Source: Tubiluchus corallicola
Lineage: Eukaryota; Priapulida; Priapulimorpha; Priapulimorphida; Tubiluchidae
Reading direction: 5' to 3'
NCBI GenBank assembly: GCA_030141605.1
Contig: JAQGDQ010000133.1
Coordinates: 188,001 to 248,000 of the forward strand
Length of the DNA stretch: 60,000 bases
Both the position numbers and the translations under genes were made by a program. Below are positions 28,401 through 41,700 of the stretch, in pieces (the stretch's first letter is position 1; each line of letters begins with the position of its first letter). Under the pieces are notes generated by a model. It had not been told where the DNA came from, searched no databases, and worked only from the letters and a program-made list of their open reading frames with translations.

Positions 28401-31400
28401 TAAACAGATACGAATAGTACTTGCTAGTTAAACTTTTTCTGCGCCAGCTTTTGGTCCTTTGGTTAAGCGTCTCGACTACAGTGTTCTGCGTCAGCTCCTG
28501 GCCGTAAGGTTATTTGCAAAAAGAGCAAACGGCGCATGAAAAGTACTGCAATCCATACTACTTCACGCTACTTGTTACAGTTGACACATAAAAATCTAAA
28601 ATCGACACAAATTTTCGCAACTAAATTTACCTTTCTGCTTAATTAAACAAATTCTTTTTTGGGGGGCTTTAATTTTTATTTGAAATTCGGAGACTGACTC
28701 AGCTATAGAATAGAACCATGTATCCTGATTAGGCGGAGCTCTTTTCTTAATCGTTGAATGACTAGAATAAGGGCAAGTAAGAAACTGAAAGACTGGCTCT
28801 AGCAAAAGTTTTTATTTTTTTTCCACAAAAAATTCGTAATCTAAGTGAATTATAAACTTTTATAGGGTGACTCACTACCTTTTTATGGTCGCGTCCAGTT
28901 TTGCATAGTTCACAAACTTATAAAGAACAGGCTAATACATTTTCTGTCACTTCTGAAAACACATTAAAGATATTACCTCTACACATTTTTCTGTTCCTTT
29001 AAATAGACCACACGCGCATTCTGAGTGGAAAGGCCAGTCAGTAAGCTGTTTATATGGTGTGCAGCTTTCTTCACAAGTTATCCCGAACACCCCCAGTGTG
29101 ATGTCGCTCAGACAAATTGCTTGATCTAGGTTACTCTTCACAACAATCTGCAATAATCAAGACTTCTAATATCTGACATGTCGAAGACACTGCAGTAGTA
29201 TGACGAAGTCAATAAAAATCAAATTAGTTAAGTATAATCAAATTATTTTAAATTATTAATTAATAATAGTTAATTAATACACAGTCACCATCAACATTGA
29301 TCAAACGCTATCATCGCAGTTATTGTTATTGACATCATAATTCATTTTACTGCCATTGAATTAAATCTACTAAAGGCATTTCTGGCACAATAATAGTGAA
29401 GCTGATTGCCATCCAATTCGTTATCATCATCGTCATCGTCGTAGCCATCGTCATCATAATCGCATCGTCGTCGCCATCACCATCATCAGCGTCATTGCCA
29501 TCTTGCATCATCATTCAGATTTCGGAAGTGAATGAATTCTGCTGAAATGCTAATCAAAGTTAAAGTTTAGCAATATGTTTAACGTACCAGAAGTGAAAAT
29601 AAAACACAAACACCCAGCTTCATGATTCTGCAGATCAGAGGCTTGTTGTATGCGTGATGTAAACGATAATAGTAACCTGGATATTCCAGTTTCATTGCTT
29701 TTATACTGGCGTGAATTTTTTATCAAACGATATTTAACAAGGAATGCAGCTGAGCATAATTTAGTATGATTCAATCTGACAAGAAGATGACTTGCTTCGC
29801 GCGGATCTGATTCTGCAATCTGATGTAATATCTTCACATTTATTATACCAATATGTACTGTAAAGTTATTAAGTAATTATAATAAGAAATGTTTAGTAAA
29901 AAACACATGGGTGTTTGTTTACCATAGGAATTTTGTACAGGTTTCGACGGTGGGGGAATGTGCAATGCAGTAAGTAAATAGCCGTTGATGATAATGGTTT
30001 ATGGGTATTTGAAGTTTTTCACAAATGTTGCGATAGATTTGATTCAAGGTGACTTTGAAAAATAGCAAACAATCATTCATACGATACTTGATGTAATTCT
30101 AGAATTTACAAATTCTTAATAACAAGAAAACATATCAGTAGTTACAAACATCCCACAACAAAAGAAGTTTTCTGTACTCTTTTGTTGTCTATAACCTTTT
30201 TTTATTCACGTTTAAACTGCACTGAATCCAGTTAAAAAAGTCACATGAAAAAAACGCACAGGAAAAAAGAAATAACTTTAACCATAACCCCAACCCTAAC
30301 CCTAACATTAACCCTGACCCCTAACCCTACCCAAAATTAATTCTGACTTTTTCCTAAGACTTTTTACCTAGAAAAATTTGAGATTTTTCCGCGAATATTT
30401 TTACCGGTCACCATTGCACTATAACAGTCATCAGCATTGCTGCATTTGTTGTCTTATATTTATAGGTACTGGTTACATATTGAGCCTTTTGAAAAATTAA
30501 GTAGACAAAAGCAAAGTTCTTAACGCAGTTTTTCAAAATATATTGTAATAGAACAGCAGATAAAAAGTATTCGCTTGTAACATGTCGCTTAAAACCTTAC
30601 GATGAAACTGGTTAAAATTGCAAGTTTATTCGACATAAAAGGTCACTGGAAGGACATAGATGGCAAACAAAACCGCAGGTCATTGGATGGCAATACGAAG
30701 ATATTTTTATAATTTACTGACCCCTGTTGTGTTCATCGGGAAACTTTAACGCTCAATTGTAGAGATATGGATATAGACATAGGTGCATGTAGATGAGGGC
30801 TCGGTCAGTTTGTAACTCTGGTAAATTTTGAGCATTTTGTACAGTGGCTAATACAGTCCGAATGGTTACCCACTGTAAAACATGTAAGTAACTGACACTT
30901 GTCAGTCGTGAATTGTCTTTTCAAACTTTGGGAATAAAAAGTTTGTTAACTGTACGAGTCACTTAATCAGTCGGTAAATTGTGCACTGAATATAGATTCA
31001 AATTTCTCAAAATGTGAATTTCTTGAAAGAAGTAGTCCAAGTTTCCCAGACCGTGTAACAGCAATGTAAGACAATTCACTTGAACATTAGATTGGTACAT
31101 TTGAATGTTAAGTAAACTAGTTTGAATATAGAAGCTTTGTAGTCTAAGTTTCGTAGAAGACGATAACGAACTTATAAAGACGCAGTTACTCCGCTGCGTT
31201 CAGGTTGTTTGACCGTCAAAGGCAATTAGCTTCAAAAATCAAAGTAAAACCGACAGCTGACTGGAATTTTTATCGCCATCAAACTTGAACGTGACGGTTA
31301 GTCTCCAAGATAATGTTTGAAAACATTGCTCGAAATTACAAGCATAGGGCAGTTGAGTAATGTAAGAAGTGTAAGTACAGACCTCCTACATCTAGGATGT

Positions 31401-34400
31401 AAGACCAGCGCTAGCGTCGCAGATCTAGGAGAACCCATACGACAAAACTTTATTCATCATCGTCATTTCGTTATTGTTAGGCATCCAGTTTTCCACTTTT
31501 CAATTCTTATTAACTCGCAAGCACAGAGAGCAGGATACCACAGGGGCCTTGATGAAAGTGGCTTGGTGAACGGCGACCTCGGTCAAAGCATCGAAGACAT
31601 TGGACACCGGTCAGTTTTTACATTGCCATTCAGCTGCTCTTAGGGCTTTGGTGCGACATGCACATATTTTGGAAACGGCAAGGACTCGTATAAGTTATAA
31701 TTTGTCCACACGGGCAAAAATTAAAAAGTATGTAGTGAATATTCTCATATGTTATTAGTGTCAATATATTGTTTTGTGCATAAGACTGTTTTATATACCA
31801 ATGAAGATTTAAAATCAGTAAAACCTACTACCCTATTCTTGTTTTTATTATTCTTATTCTGTACTCTGGAAACCACACAATAGAGTCCCACGTGAAATAG
31901 GTTCTCAATAGTGTAATATCGCACACCGAACGCGCAGGGTAGACAGGGTAGACTGGGAAGAAAACTTGAACAGAGACCTCTGTTAAAGGGTTATTGACAC
32001 TGGACATAAGGTGCAAACACGGCTACGGCGTTACGCTCGCGGATTTAATTTCGGGATTTTGAGAGTAAGGTTAGTGCTGATTTCCTGAATCCGGATAATT
32101 AATTACTAGAACCTTGGATTTGCCATTATAAAATAGGAATTATTCATCTTGCATACATTTTGCTTCTACGTAGTACGCAAATTGAGCTTGGTAATCGTAT
32201 TACTGCTTTCAAAAACTCTCTAGAACAGTGGTTCCCAAAGTAGGGGTAAATTACCCCCCGGGGGTAATATGGTTTTTTTGGGGGGTAACGGGCACCCCTC
32301 TGAAAATTTTTAAAACTTCGCTCGGAATGCATTTTACGTAGTTTTCTTCTTGAAGAGACTGCCTCCGGCAGGCAACACTGTGTCATGGGGTCCATCACAT
32401 AAATAATTTTGCTTGCTTGTGGCATATACGTGTGTTTACTTTTTGAGTTGGAGAAGTAGTACTAGGTGTGGGGTAATGGACACGACCGGGTTTCCCGATT
32501 TGGGTAACGGCCCGAGAAAGTTTGGGAACCACTGCTCTAGAAGAACAAGTCATATATCTGTATTGTTTTGTTTTGTGTTAGTTTGTAAGAGATGGTACGA
32601 AAACGCAAAACTAATTAAAGTAACTGATGTTCATTTAAAAGTAGGCTAAATTATCACATTAAGTTTCTTTTTTGAAACTGTAAAACATTTCTGTAAGTGA
32701 AGCTTGTGTGACGTGTATTTTGTAGGGATGAGTATTTTCTACCAGAAAACGAATTCGAATCTAACCAAATTTCAGTATTTCGAATCCGAATCCAATTCGA
32801 ATTGAGTTTGAGAGATCTTTGAACAAGTTTTCGAACCACTAGTAAAAAGTAGACTTACAAAGATCATGCATATTACGTGATTTTGTTCTGCAGTAAAACC
32901 ACTATTAGCTAGTTAAAAAATTTTGCACAGAAACTGCAGCTAAATTTTGCTAATTGCATGCTGTTTCAAACATTTTAATGATAAAAACGCATGTGGCTGA
33001 AGTGCTGAATTATTCGAATCTATATTTTAGGCTCGAATCGAATTCGATTGTTCGATGTTCACCCCTAGTACTTTGTTGATTTTTAGCTTTTACAAAAGTC
33101 CCAGGTATAGAAATTCTCTCCCGGATCTCGGGATTGGGTAAGCTCGGGACTGAGATCTGGTTTTCTGTTGCAGGAAAGAGACGTTTCATTAAAACGCGGA
33201 ATAAATGGAGAGTTGGGACTGAGTATAAAGGTATAATTTATTCGAGCGATTTTGTTTATTTCTTTTTTAAAGTAGTTTGTGATTTCAACATTTTAGAATC
33301 TCAAAATTTATTGCATTCTTAATTTTTGCCAGATTGCATTTCATGTTTGTTGAGTGAATTTTATTGATTTGTGAATAATTTTGCATTGATGCATGCATGT
33401 AAAATCAATAACAGATGACCGAAATACGTTGTATTATCGGAATTGCCTTTAATTAGCTTTTGTATGCTTGAAGATTTCATAGAAACAACAAGTTAAGTAT
33501 TGTTGAATTCGACAAAACTTTATAATTCGACGGTACTAATACGTTAAATGTCCCACAATAAAAATTCTTTTCAGCCCTTTTCAGCTTTTCAACGTTTCAG
33601 CCCTACACTAATAGGCATCGTCTGGCACTGCTATTATGATAGCTACCAGATTTTTTTGTAGTGGCATAGTTAATATTACGATTATTGTTCTTGTTATTAA
33701 GAATTTTTTGAGCCCAAGTTTACGTAACGTTGTTGATTTTATTAACGCTTATTAGAAATTTATTCAGCTGGAGCTCAACTCTTAATCCAATAAAACCTTC
33801 AAAAGTGCAAGGCTTTGTTATTACTATTTGGTAACTTGCATTTCAGTTCCTTTAATTTTAATCAAATGTATCTTTTTTCTTTTCATAATTTGCCCAAACC
33901 GGCTTTGAGTTTAAATCCATTAGCCAAAATGGGCATCAAAGAATTAAACTATTTTATTATTCTATTCGTCAGATCATGTAGTTATTTTACTCCGCCCGAA
34001 CGTGACTCTCTTCTTCTTCTAAATATTTTTCAGGGAGGCGCTGAGCACAATCTGCCAATCCTGATATCCAAGATCTACAAAGATAGCGGAGGTGAGCTTC
34101 ATACAATACATTTTATAAGTATTCTGAACGGTTCCGCCGAGTTTAAATTGACTACAGAAAGCTGCTCGCTTTCATCAATTTCGGTTTAATTTCAGTGCAG
34201 AAAATTAAATTTTCCATGGGAGTTGAGCCCAGCGTTTTATTAGCCAGTAAATGAAATCTTCGTCCTTCGTTTTCTAGCTGTAAGATGTTGGTTTAATTTT
34301 CTTGCAAAGGTTTATTTTTATTCAATTATTGGGACTTACTGTAAATTGGTTTATTTTTCAGCTGCCAAATGCGGAAAATTGCATGTGGGCGATGCAATAA

Positions 34401-34537
34401 CAAAGGTAATTAAAGGTTTTTTCTCGGCAGAAACTTTATTGTTAGAGTTTATTTTCACATTTGATTCATTGCTTTAGCTTTTATTTGGTCATCATCAAAG
34501 TCGTCATTCATCTTCATTAGTACTATCAATATCATGG

Positions 34538-34617
<80 letters not shown>

Positions 34618-37600
34618 TTCATCACTGCCAACTTTATTTAGTTTTCACCATCATCATGTCTTCATCATCGCCAACTTTATTTAGCTTTCATCATCATCAT
34701 CATCATCATCATCCTCTGCTTCTCATTTACAAGTACTGCTGTTAGTACTGTCATTACTCATTACCAACACAATTGCCAGTTTAAACATTAACAACACAAT
34801 TTAGCATCATTATTAATATCCTCATTTCACACCACATCTCTTTTCGTCATCATTTTTTTATCAATTTTTCATTTGAATTGCTTTCTCATTCCTTTTTGTG
34901 TTTTTCTTCTTGATTAATGCTGATAACCATGTAACAATGTTATGCAGAGTTTGACTATGTGAGGTAAAAGAGTGGCAATACTTTTTCAATTTCAATTCAT
35001 TTAATTTATTTTGCGAAATAAACAAACATTGACTTTGTACATCAAAATACAGAGCATGATAAGATTAATACAGTACATTGCAAGTTATACTTGATGCTAG
35101 AGACTCAGAAGTAAGTATTGATAACACATTGCTAGTAGTTAAACCTACAATAATGTGATACCTAAATTTAATTAATGTAATGAAAACGTGTAGAAGATTT
35201 GGAGCTATGTGTTGTTATAAGTGAGAAAGAATTAAGACAATACTAGTGAGAAAACCTTAAATGTTGTTGTTTATGCAAACTGGTCTGTGTGTTCAGGTTT
35301 ATAAACCAACAAAAATCTTTAATTGAATTGAAGTGACGTTTTTTTAGATATTTACATCCATATAACATACAATAAATTATACACACATAACTTGCAAAAC
35401 TGCTACTGAATGTAAATAACAATAAACAGTATGACTGGTTATTGTTTGTGTATAACATGTAACACAAAATAAAGAAACCACAAATGTTATTTTTTTATAT
35501 AGATAAACGGTCATTACATAGAGAATTGTACCCATGACGCTGCAGTTGAACTTCTACGGAGAGCAGGCAACCAAATTATGTTGACTGTCAGACATTATAA
35601 AGTAGCTGCTCCATTTCTTGCCACAAAACCGGACACCCCACCACATAGCTATTGCAATGAAGGCAGTTGCTTTGACTCGGGGTCAAAGTCAAAGGTAAGT
35701 CTGCAGGTCATGGTCATGCAAGGTAGGTCTGCAAATGTAGTGGTCAATGTCAAGTGTAGGTTTCTAAGTCTTCTGTAACTGCTTGTGCTTTTACAACTAC
35801 TTTGCTATAGTCAATGAAGAAACAATATTTTCGTTGAAGAAATTTTGAAGAAGACAATAGTCATTAAAGAAGCATTTTAGTTTCATTCCGTTGTAAGATG
35901 TTTCACCAGTTGCATCAGTTCTCTATATGCTTCTTATATAGCTAACTTGTCAACTTAACAAACTGAAGCTCCTTTCTGGTTTTTTTATGGTTTAAATCTT
36001 AGCAGAGAGAATTTTTAAGCTTCCTGATTTCTTTTGCTTATGTGCAATTTCAATACAACACTTTCTTATTAATGTCATTGCTGTTTTTAAGAAATCATAC
36101 TATTAGAAAATGCTCAGAAGTAGATTTAGAATTCTTACCTGCATTTCATAAAAACTTGTGATGTGATGTTTTAGTTTGATTTGTTTTTTACATTTTAACG
36201 CTAATATCAAATCTCTGGATAATTTTCCAGTGTTCAAGTCATTCATGTAAGCAGTTAATGCCAAAGCTTGAAAAGCACTGGACAGATATAATCAATATCC
36301 ACTTGCTGATGGCGTATGTCACCAGATACGTGATGGGAACTGACAAACTAAGGTACTAAATTACTGATTTTGGTGCTGATGTTCATAATTGCAATAATTT
36401 TTAATAAAATGTGTTTTTTTGGTAGAATTGATCAGGACACTTCTAGTTTTACCTAATATGGAAAAATTACAAAACGAAAATGAATTAGCCGAGTGGTCAT
36501 GGTGTGTGCTTAGTGAGCAAAGTTAAACGATGCTTACATTGGTTAGTAAATGAATGGATGGTCATAGAGAAAATAACTTCTAGTTTTACCTAATGTGCAA
36601 AAATTACAAGACATAAGAGGATTAGCCGAGTGGTCATCGTGTGTGCTTAGTGAGCGAAGTTAAACGATGCTTACATTGGTTAGTAAATGAATGGATGATC
36701 ATAGAGAAAATAACTTGTGGAAAATTTTACTGTTTCATCTATCATATTTTCCCCAGTGATTTGCCTCATTGAGGGAAGATATTTGCACATTCACTTATAG
36801 TTAAAATGCCTGTGTCGGTTCAGTGTCTCACACAGAGGATTATCAGTGACGAGGCAGCTTCCAGTTTGCTGCAACCATCTGCATATGTAGGCCCCACTGT
36901 TCAAATGCTGACTTCCAGCCTGCCGAGTGCCAAACTGTTTAAAAATCCCTTAAGGACACAGCAGCCTTTGTTGGTTCAGTACAAATATACATAGGTGGCA
37001 CTACTAAGTAGTTGTTGCAAACGTTTTCCCTAGGTATATTATCTAAAAAATTTTATACACGCCTTACAAGAAACAAGATGAAGTATGTCATAGACTAATG
37101 CATCATAAAAAAGGGGATTCTTATAAAATATTTTGATTTGCTAAGTCTTTTAGTATTTTTTGTAGACCGGATGCCTTTGAAGTATTAGCAATGAATTGCC
37201 AAAGTTCTGGGGTTGTTCACTGTGATGACGTCTCTGTGCTTTCTGATTGGGTGAAGCACATAGCAAACAATATAACAGCTGCTAACATTCAGCACGTAAG
37301 TGTAGATAAGAACTTAATACTGAATTTTAATATTTAATTTAAATTACATTTAATTTTAACTTGCTTGTTTTCAGTAACTGTGTGGTTCTGTTTTAAGCTG
37401 TCAAGTGCAAGCCTTCCTTTTTGAATGATGGCTACTGTATCATTACACACATTTTTTGCAGATAAAAATGCTGAACCGTGCCCTACCTCCAGGAGAACAG
37501 GTAAACATTAATGCTTTTATGGTGTGAACATGAGTCGCTTAAAGCCTTTAAAGCACAGCAGTGTTTGTTAGTTGTGTATTAGTTTTTATTAGTTTTTGTA

Positions 37601-38639
37601 GATGGAGTCACAACTGAAGTAAACTGTTATCTTGATTACTGACTCTGATACATCTGTAAGTCACAAAAACGCAATGGTTCGGTTAGTAGTGCTACCACGT
37701 TAGACAGAAAGTTGCCTTGTGCATGCCACTGCATTGCGCTATGATTCTCAGCCTTGCATAATTTTTAGTCTAGCACAACCTAGTCTATACTAATGCTCTA
37801 TAGACAGCTAGATGAGTTTGCCTGATGACAGTTTATCACTGTATTTAGTCTATTTAAAAATGAGTTCAAACTGGCCGCATATTATGTAAATATGATTGGG
37901 AACCAACCAGCACTAAAAAAAGTTTAGTGAATTTTGGTTAAGTATTACAGCTGAATGTCAAGCTTGGGGAACTAATTTGTGAAACAGATTTTTCACATGA
38001 AATAAAAATGGTAGTACCCGCATACCTCACATAACAAAATGATGTTATTATTTTTTACCCACTGAAGTTTTTAAACATGAAACAAAAAAGCAGTTTTGAA
38101 TGTTTAACATGGTTTGAAGGTTTAAGGTTTATAGAGTACATAGAGGGAAATGTGTGAAGCTTTTTTCATATATCTTAGTGGCAGACTCGTACTTTTGGTT
38201 GGGATAACGGATCTTTTGCTTTTTCAGTTGTGGTATATGGGCTGGGTCTGTGAACGTCTACCATCAGCAAAGCATTGGCAAAGTTGGATCTGGAGGCCTA
38301 TGTTCATCGTACTCAAAGGACAAGATGTGTGTTTCCTAGATAATCCTCCGGTAAATACTTGATATCTGTCTGCCTCTTTGTCCATCTGTTTTAACAACAA
38401 TGCTCAGCAAAGCAAAGTCTGGTGGAAAGTTTTGAATAAACGAATAATGAATATTTTGGAACCCATGAAAAATTTGGACAGTTGTTCTTGTCTGTTCAGT
38501 CTGCGCTGCATTTGTATAAAATTATGCATTATAATGGCTAATACATGTGTTGCTGTCTGTTAGTTGTGGGAAAGAATTTGACAGACCGGTGAACATGAAT
38601 TAAAATACAAAGAGTCTTGAAGAGAGAGAGAGGGAAAGA

Positions 38640-38738
<99 letters not shown>

Positions 38739-41700
38739 GGGGAGGGAGGGAGGAGAGATAAAGAGAGAGGGGGAGGGACTGGGAGAAATGGAGAGAGAGA
38801 TAGAGCTTTCTTTGATTTTGTTCCTGCTTTTCTCTTAGACACTTCAGTTGTCGATGCTTTTTCGTGGGTTTGTCATTGTTGTTAATGTAACTTAATGTGC
38901 CTTGGTTAGCTGTGTTCTCATTAACTAACGTCTTGTGTGTTTGGATATTTTTGGGATCTTTAATTCAGCAATATGAGACCTGCTGTATCTGTTTGCTAGT
39001 GCACTCTTTCTTGAGTACAATCTGAAGCTTCCTGATACATGTTGCTGTATCAAAGCCATTGAGTCGCTTTTAGAAATGTAAATTTGTAATAATAAATAAA
39101 TTTTTTTGTTGATTCTTTTAGTATTGCCAACTGGCTAATTTATTTTACTGTTCTAAACCTTTCTTTTATTTTAGCTACATAGAGAAGACTGGCTTGACTG
39201 TGATCCATCGTATAGAATATATGATACAATTCTTTGTATCACTAAAGTAAGTATCAGTAAATGCAGAAATTTAAGCTCTGTTTATTATATACTTGCTTTA
39301 CAAAATGACAGAGCTGTGTACATGACTCTTTTGCCCTTCATTTTTTCTGAGAGCATATGCTAGTAATAATCAATGAATTGTGTCACAGATTTGTTTAGTT
39401 CTTAAATAGTACACTACCACATGACTATACATCAGCTGCCCACTGTTGTGAATTAGGATTAATGATTACTGTTGTACATTAATTCCTGGTATCATATTTT
39501 ATGTTGTTTTGTCTATCATAAGTAAGCTTGGCACTTTCAGTGTTGTCTAAAGATTTGTTTACCTTTTTTGCTGTATTATACCGTGAATTAGTGATTAGTG
39601 CAGATAGGCCCTCAAAATAGGATGTTCATTGATTTTGCTGAATAAGTGTTGTTAGAAGCTCTCTGCAAGCTCTATATATCGAATTTTGACAGATTCCTTG
39701 ACTCCTTGTTGAAACGTCTGTCTCTCTTCTGAAGCAGCTGACTTGTTCTTGTAATTGGTGTTTTGGACTGATAGTGTAACCTCTGAAACACTGATATGTT
39801 CTGTATGGTTGGATGATTGATATGGTGTAGGAGAAGCTACTGGAACAGCCATCGTGTGTTACAATTGGTGGAACATTATAGCTAGTGGACTGTCAGATAT
39901 TTTTTTCTTTTGTTCATATCTAGTGTAGGAAGCTACTGGTGTGGGGTAACATCGGGCATGAGACTCACAGAGGAAGGAAGGATGCTGCCTGAGTGTAGAT
40001 CAGCTAGTCTGAATAGTATACTAATTAGAGATAAACTTTTTTTCATGTCAGTTCTGTATGGTGAATTATTAGATTAGAGCTGTTTATTATTTAGCTATAA
40101 TTTTGTGTTGCAGTTTGAGTTTTGTGTTATTTTATTGATATAGTCATAGTTTGAAGTGATAACAAGTGGTGCTCCGCAATGATCTCTTCCCACTTATTGC
40201 TCAGCAGCAGAGATTTTCATATTGGCACTAAACTCAACAGTTACCATCATACTATGACTCCATCTTCTGAAATTATTGGCAAACTACTAATAACAGTGGA
40301 TAGTGTGTAATAGATGATTAAAGTGCACATTAAAAGCCGTATTTCAGAAATGAACAAAACTCTAACATAAGTCTTGCTTTTTGGCTGAGTTCTCATCGTC
40401 CATCTTGCAAAAGTTCATTATCCACTTGATCTGTGTTGTGAATGGAGACACTTAATAAAATGTGGTACATTGGAACTTCAAAACTTTTGGACTAATGGCT
40501 TATAGGAGTTGATAAAGAATACCTATAACAAATTGTTTGCCTAACTACATTTAATATCGTTCATGCTAAAAAATTGTGTTGCAGGAATCTGAATATGTCG
40601 ACAACAAGCAACACTGTTTTACAGTGAAAACTGTCAATGGCGAATTTAGATATTTTTGTTCTGAGACCGGCACTGATTTGCTGAGATTAGAGAATTCTTG
40701 GTACAAATGTTTATATCAAGCTGTCGAACAGATAAAGGTATGTGTAGCCTACTAATTTCCAAGTGTGCATACAATAAAATATAGTTAAATAATAAATGGG
40801 GCAACATCTCAAACATAATTCAAGTTTTAAACTTGGGATAATCCAGTGTGCCCACTATGCTTTATATTGTTTTAGTTCAGCAGATGTTGCAGTATGTATA
40901 ATGGTCAGCTTGCAAGGCAGCTACACTCCCCTGTTTAAAAACTCAAAAATGCTAACAGTCAGCTCCACACTGCCCGCTCATGTCCTTGTACTTTAGGAAT
41001 AGCCAAGGATGTGTTCAGATTTGTCAATGTTGCATGACTTAATTGGGATTCACTTGAACCAATCTTAAAAACAAAATTGAAAGTTATACTTATATTTGCT
41101 GTTGTAAAAATTGCCTACTCATCAGTTGTGGATAATTTTAACACTGAACACGTTTACTCATAGTGTTGATTTGATGTGTCTTCATGTGCTGGTGATTTAT
41201 AAATTTTGTATTTTTACATATTATTCTGTATATATGTACATGTACACATTGGCATTGTATATAACAAAATCTAATCTAAAATCTAAAAATCTGATGTATT
41301 TGTTTAGGAGACACTTGCAACCTATAATAGTTAGCACTCCTGTTCATAGATCATAATATGAAGCCATTATCTTATTAAGTTATGTATAATTATTGTATAC
41401 TAAGTTAGTATTATGTATATATTGATAATTTTAAGGTAGGTATTAACATAGTATGTTTATTAGCTAATTGAGCTAACTTAGCAAGTTATTCTACAGTGTA
41501 AGTAAGCTAAATGTCTTGAAAATATATGTTATTAATGAATTTATAATAATTTTTTTTAGATATACATAGCTATTAATGCTAGTTGCTCTTACAAAAACAT
41601 TTCTGTTTTAAAAATTAGATAACGTTCTTTAATATCATTTAATAAAGAATTGTAATATATAATTTTGTACTTAATTTGCACATAATTACTAACCATAATT

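Larger units (their letters stand above)
26538..30770. repeat. Tandem-duplicated block, unit 2
   Basis: Same landmarks as unit 1, in the same order and orientation, with insertions that make it about 0.9 kb longer. It includes the exact 135-bp local repeat and the telomere-like patch. The most similar segment is near 29590-29700 against 24410-24525. Confidence 0.8.

Noticed and set aside
23033-29147. Naming the 12-cysteine genes as toxins
   Set aside because: Cysteine density alone does not show toxicity, and the spacing matches no toxin family known to me. Function left open.
31317-31643. Possible missing syntrophin exon
   Set aside because: No frame matches the expected PDZ start; the true exon was found at 33174-33230.
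34537-34713. CRISPR-like or satellite array
   Set aside because: It is a plain TCA microsatellite with a short duplicated spacer in a eukaryotic intron.
38600-38842. Arg/Glu-rich and Ser/Leu-rich frames
   Set aside because: Produced by the (GA)n tract in syntrophin intron 10.
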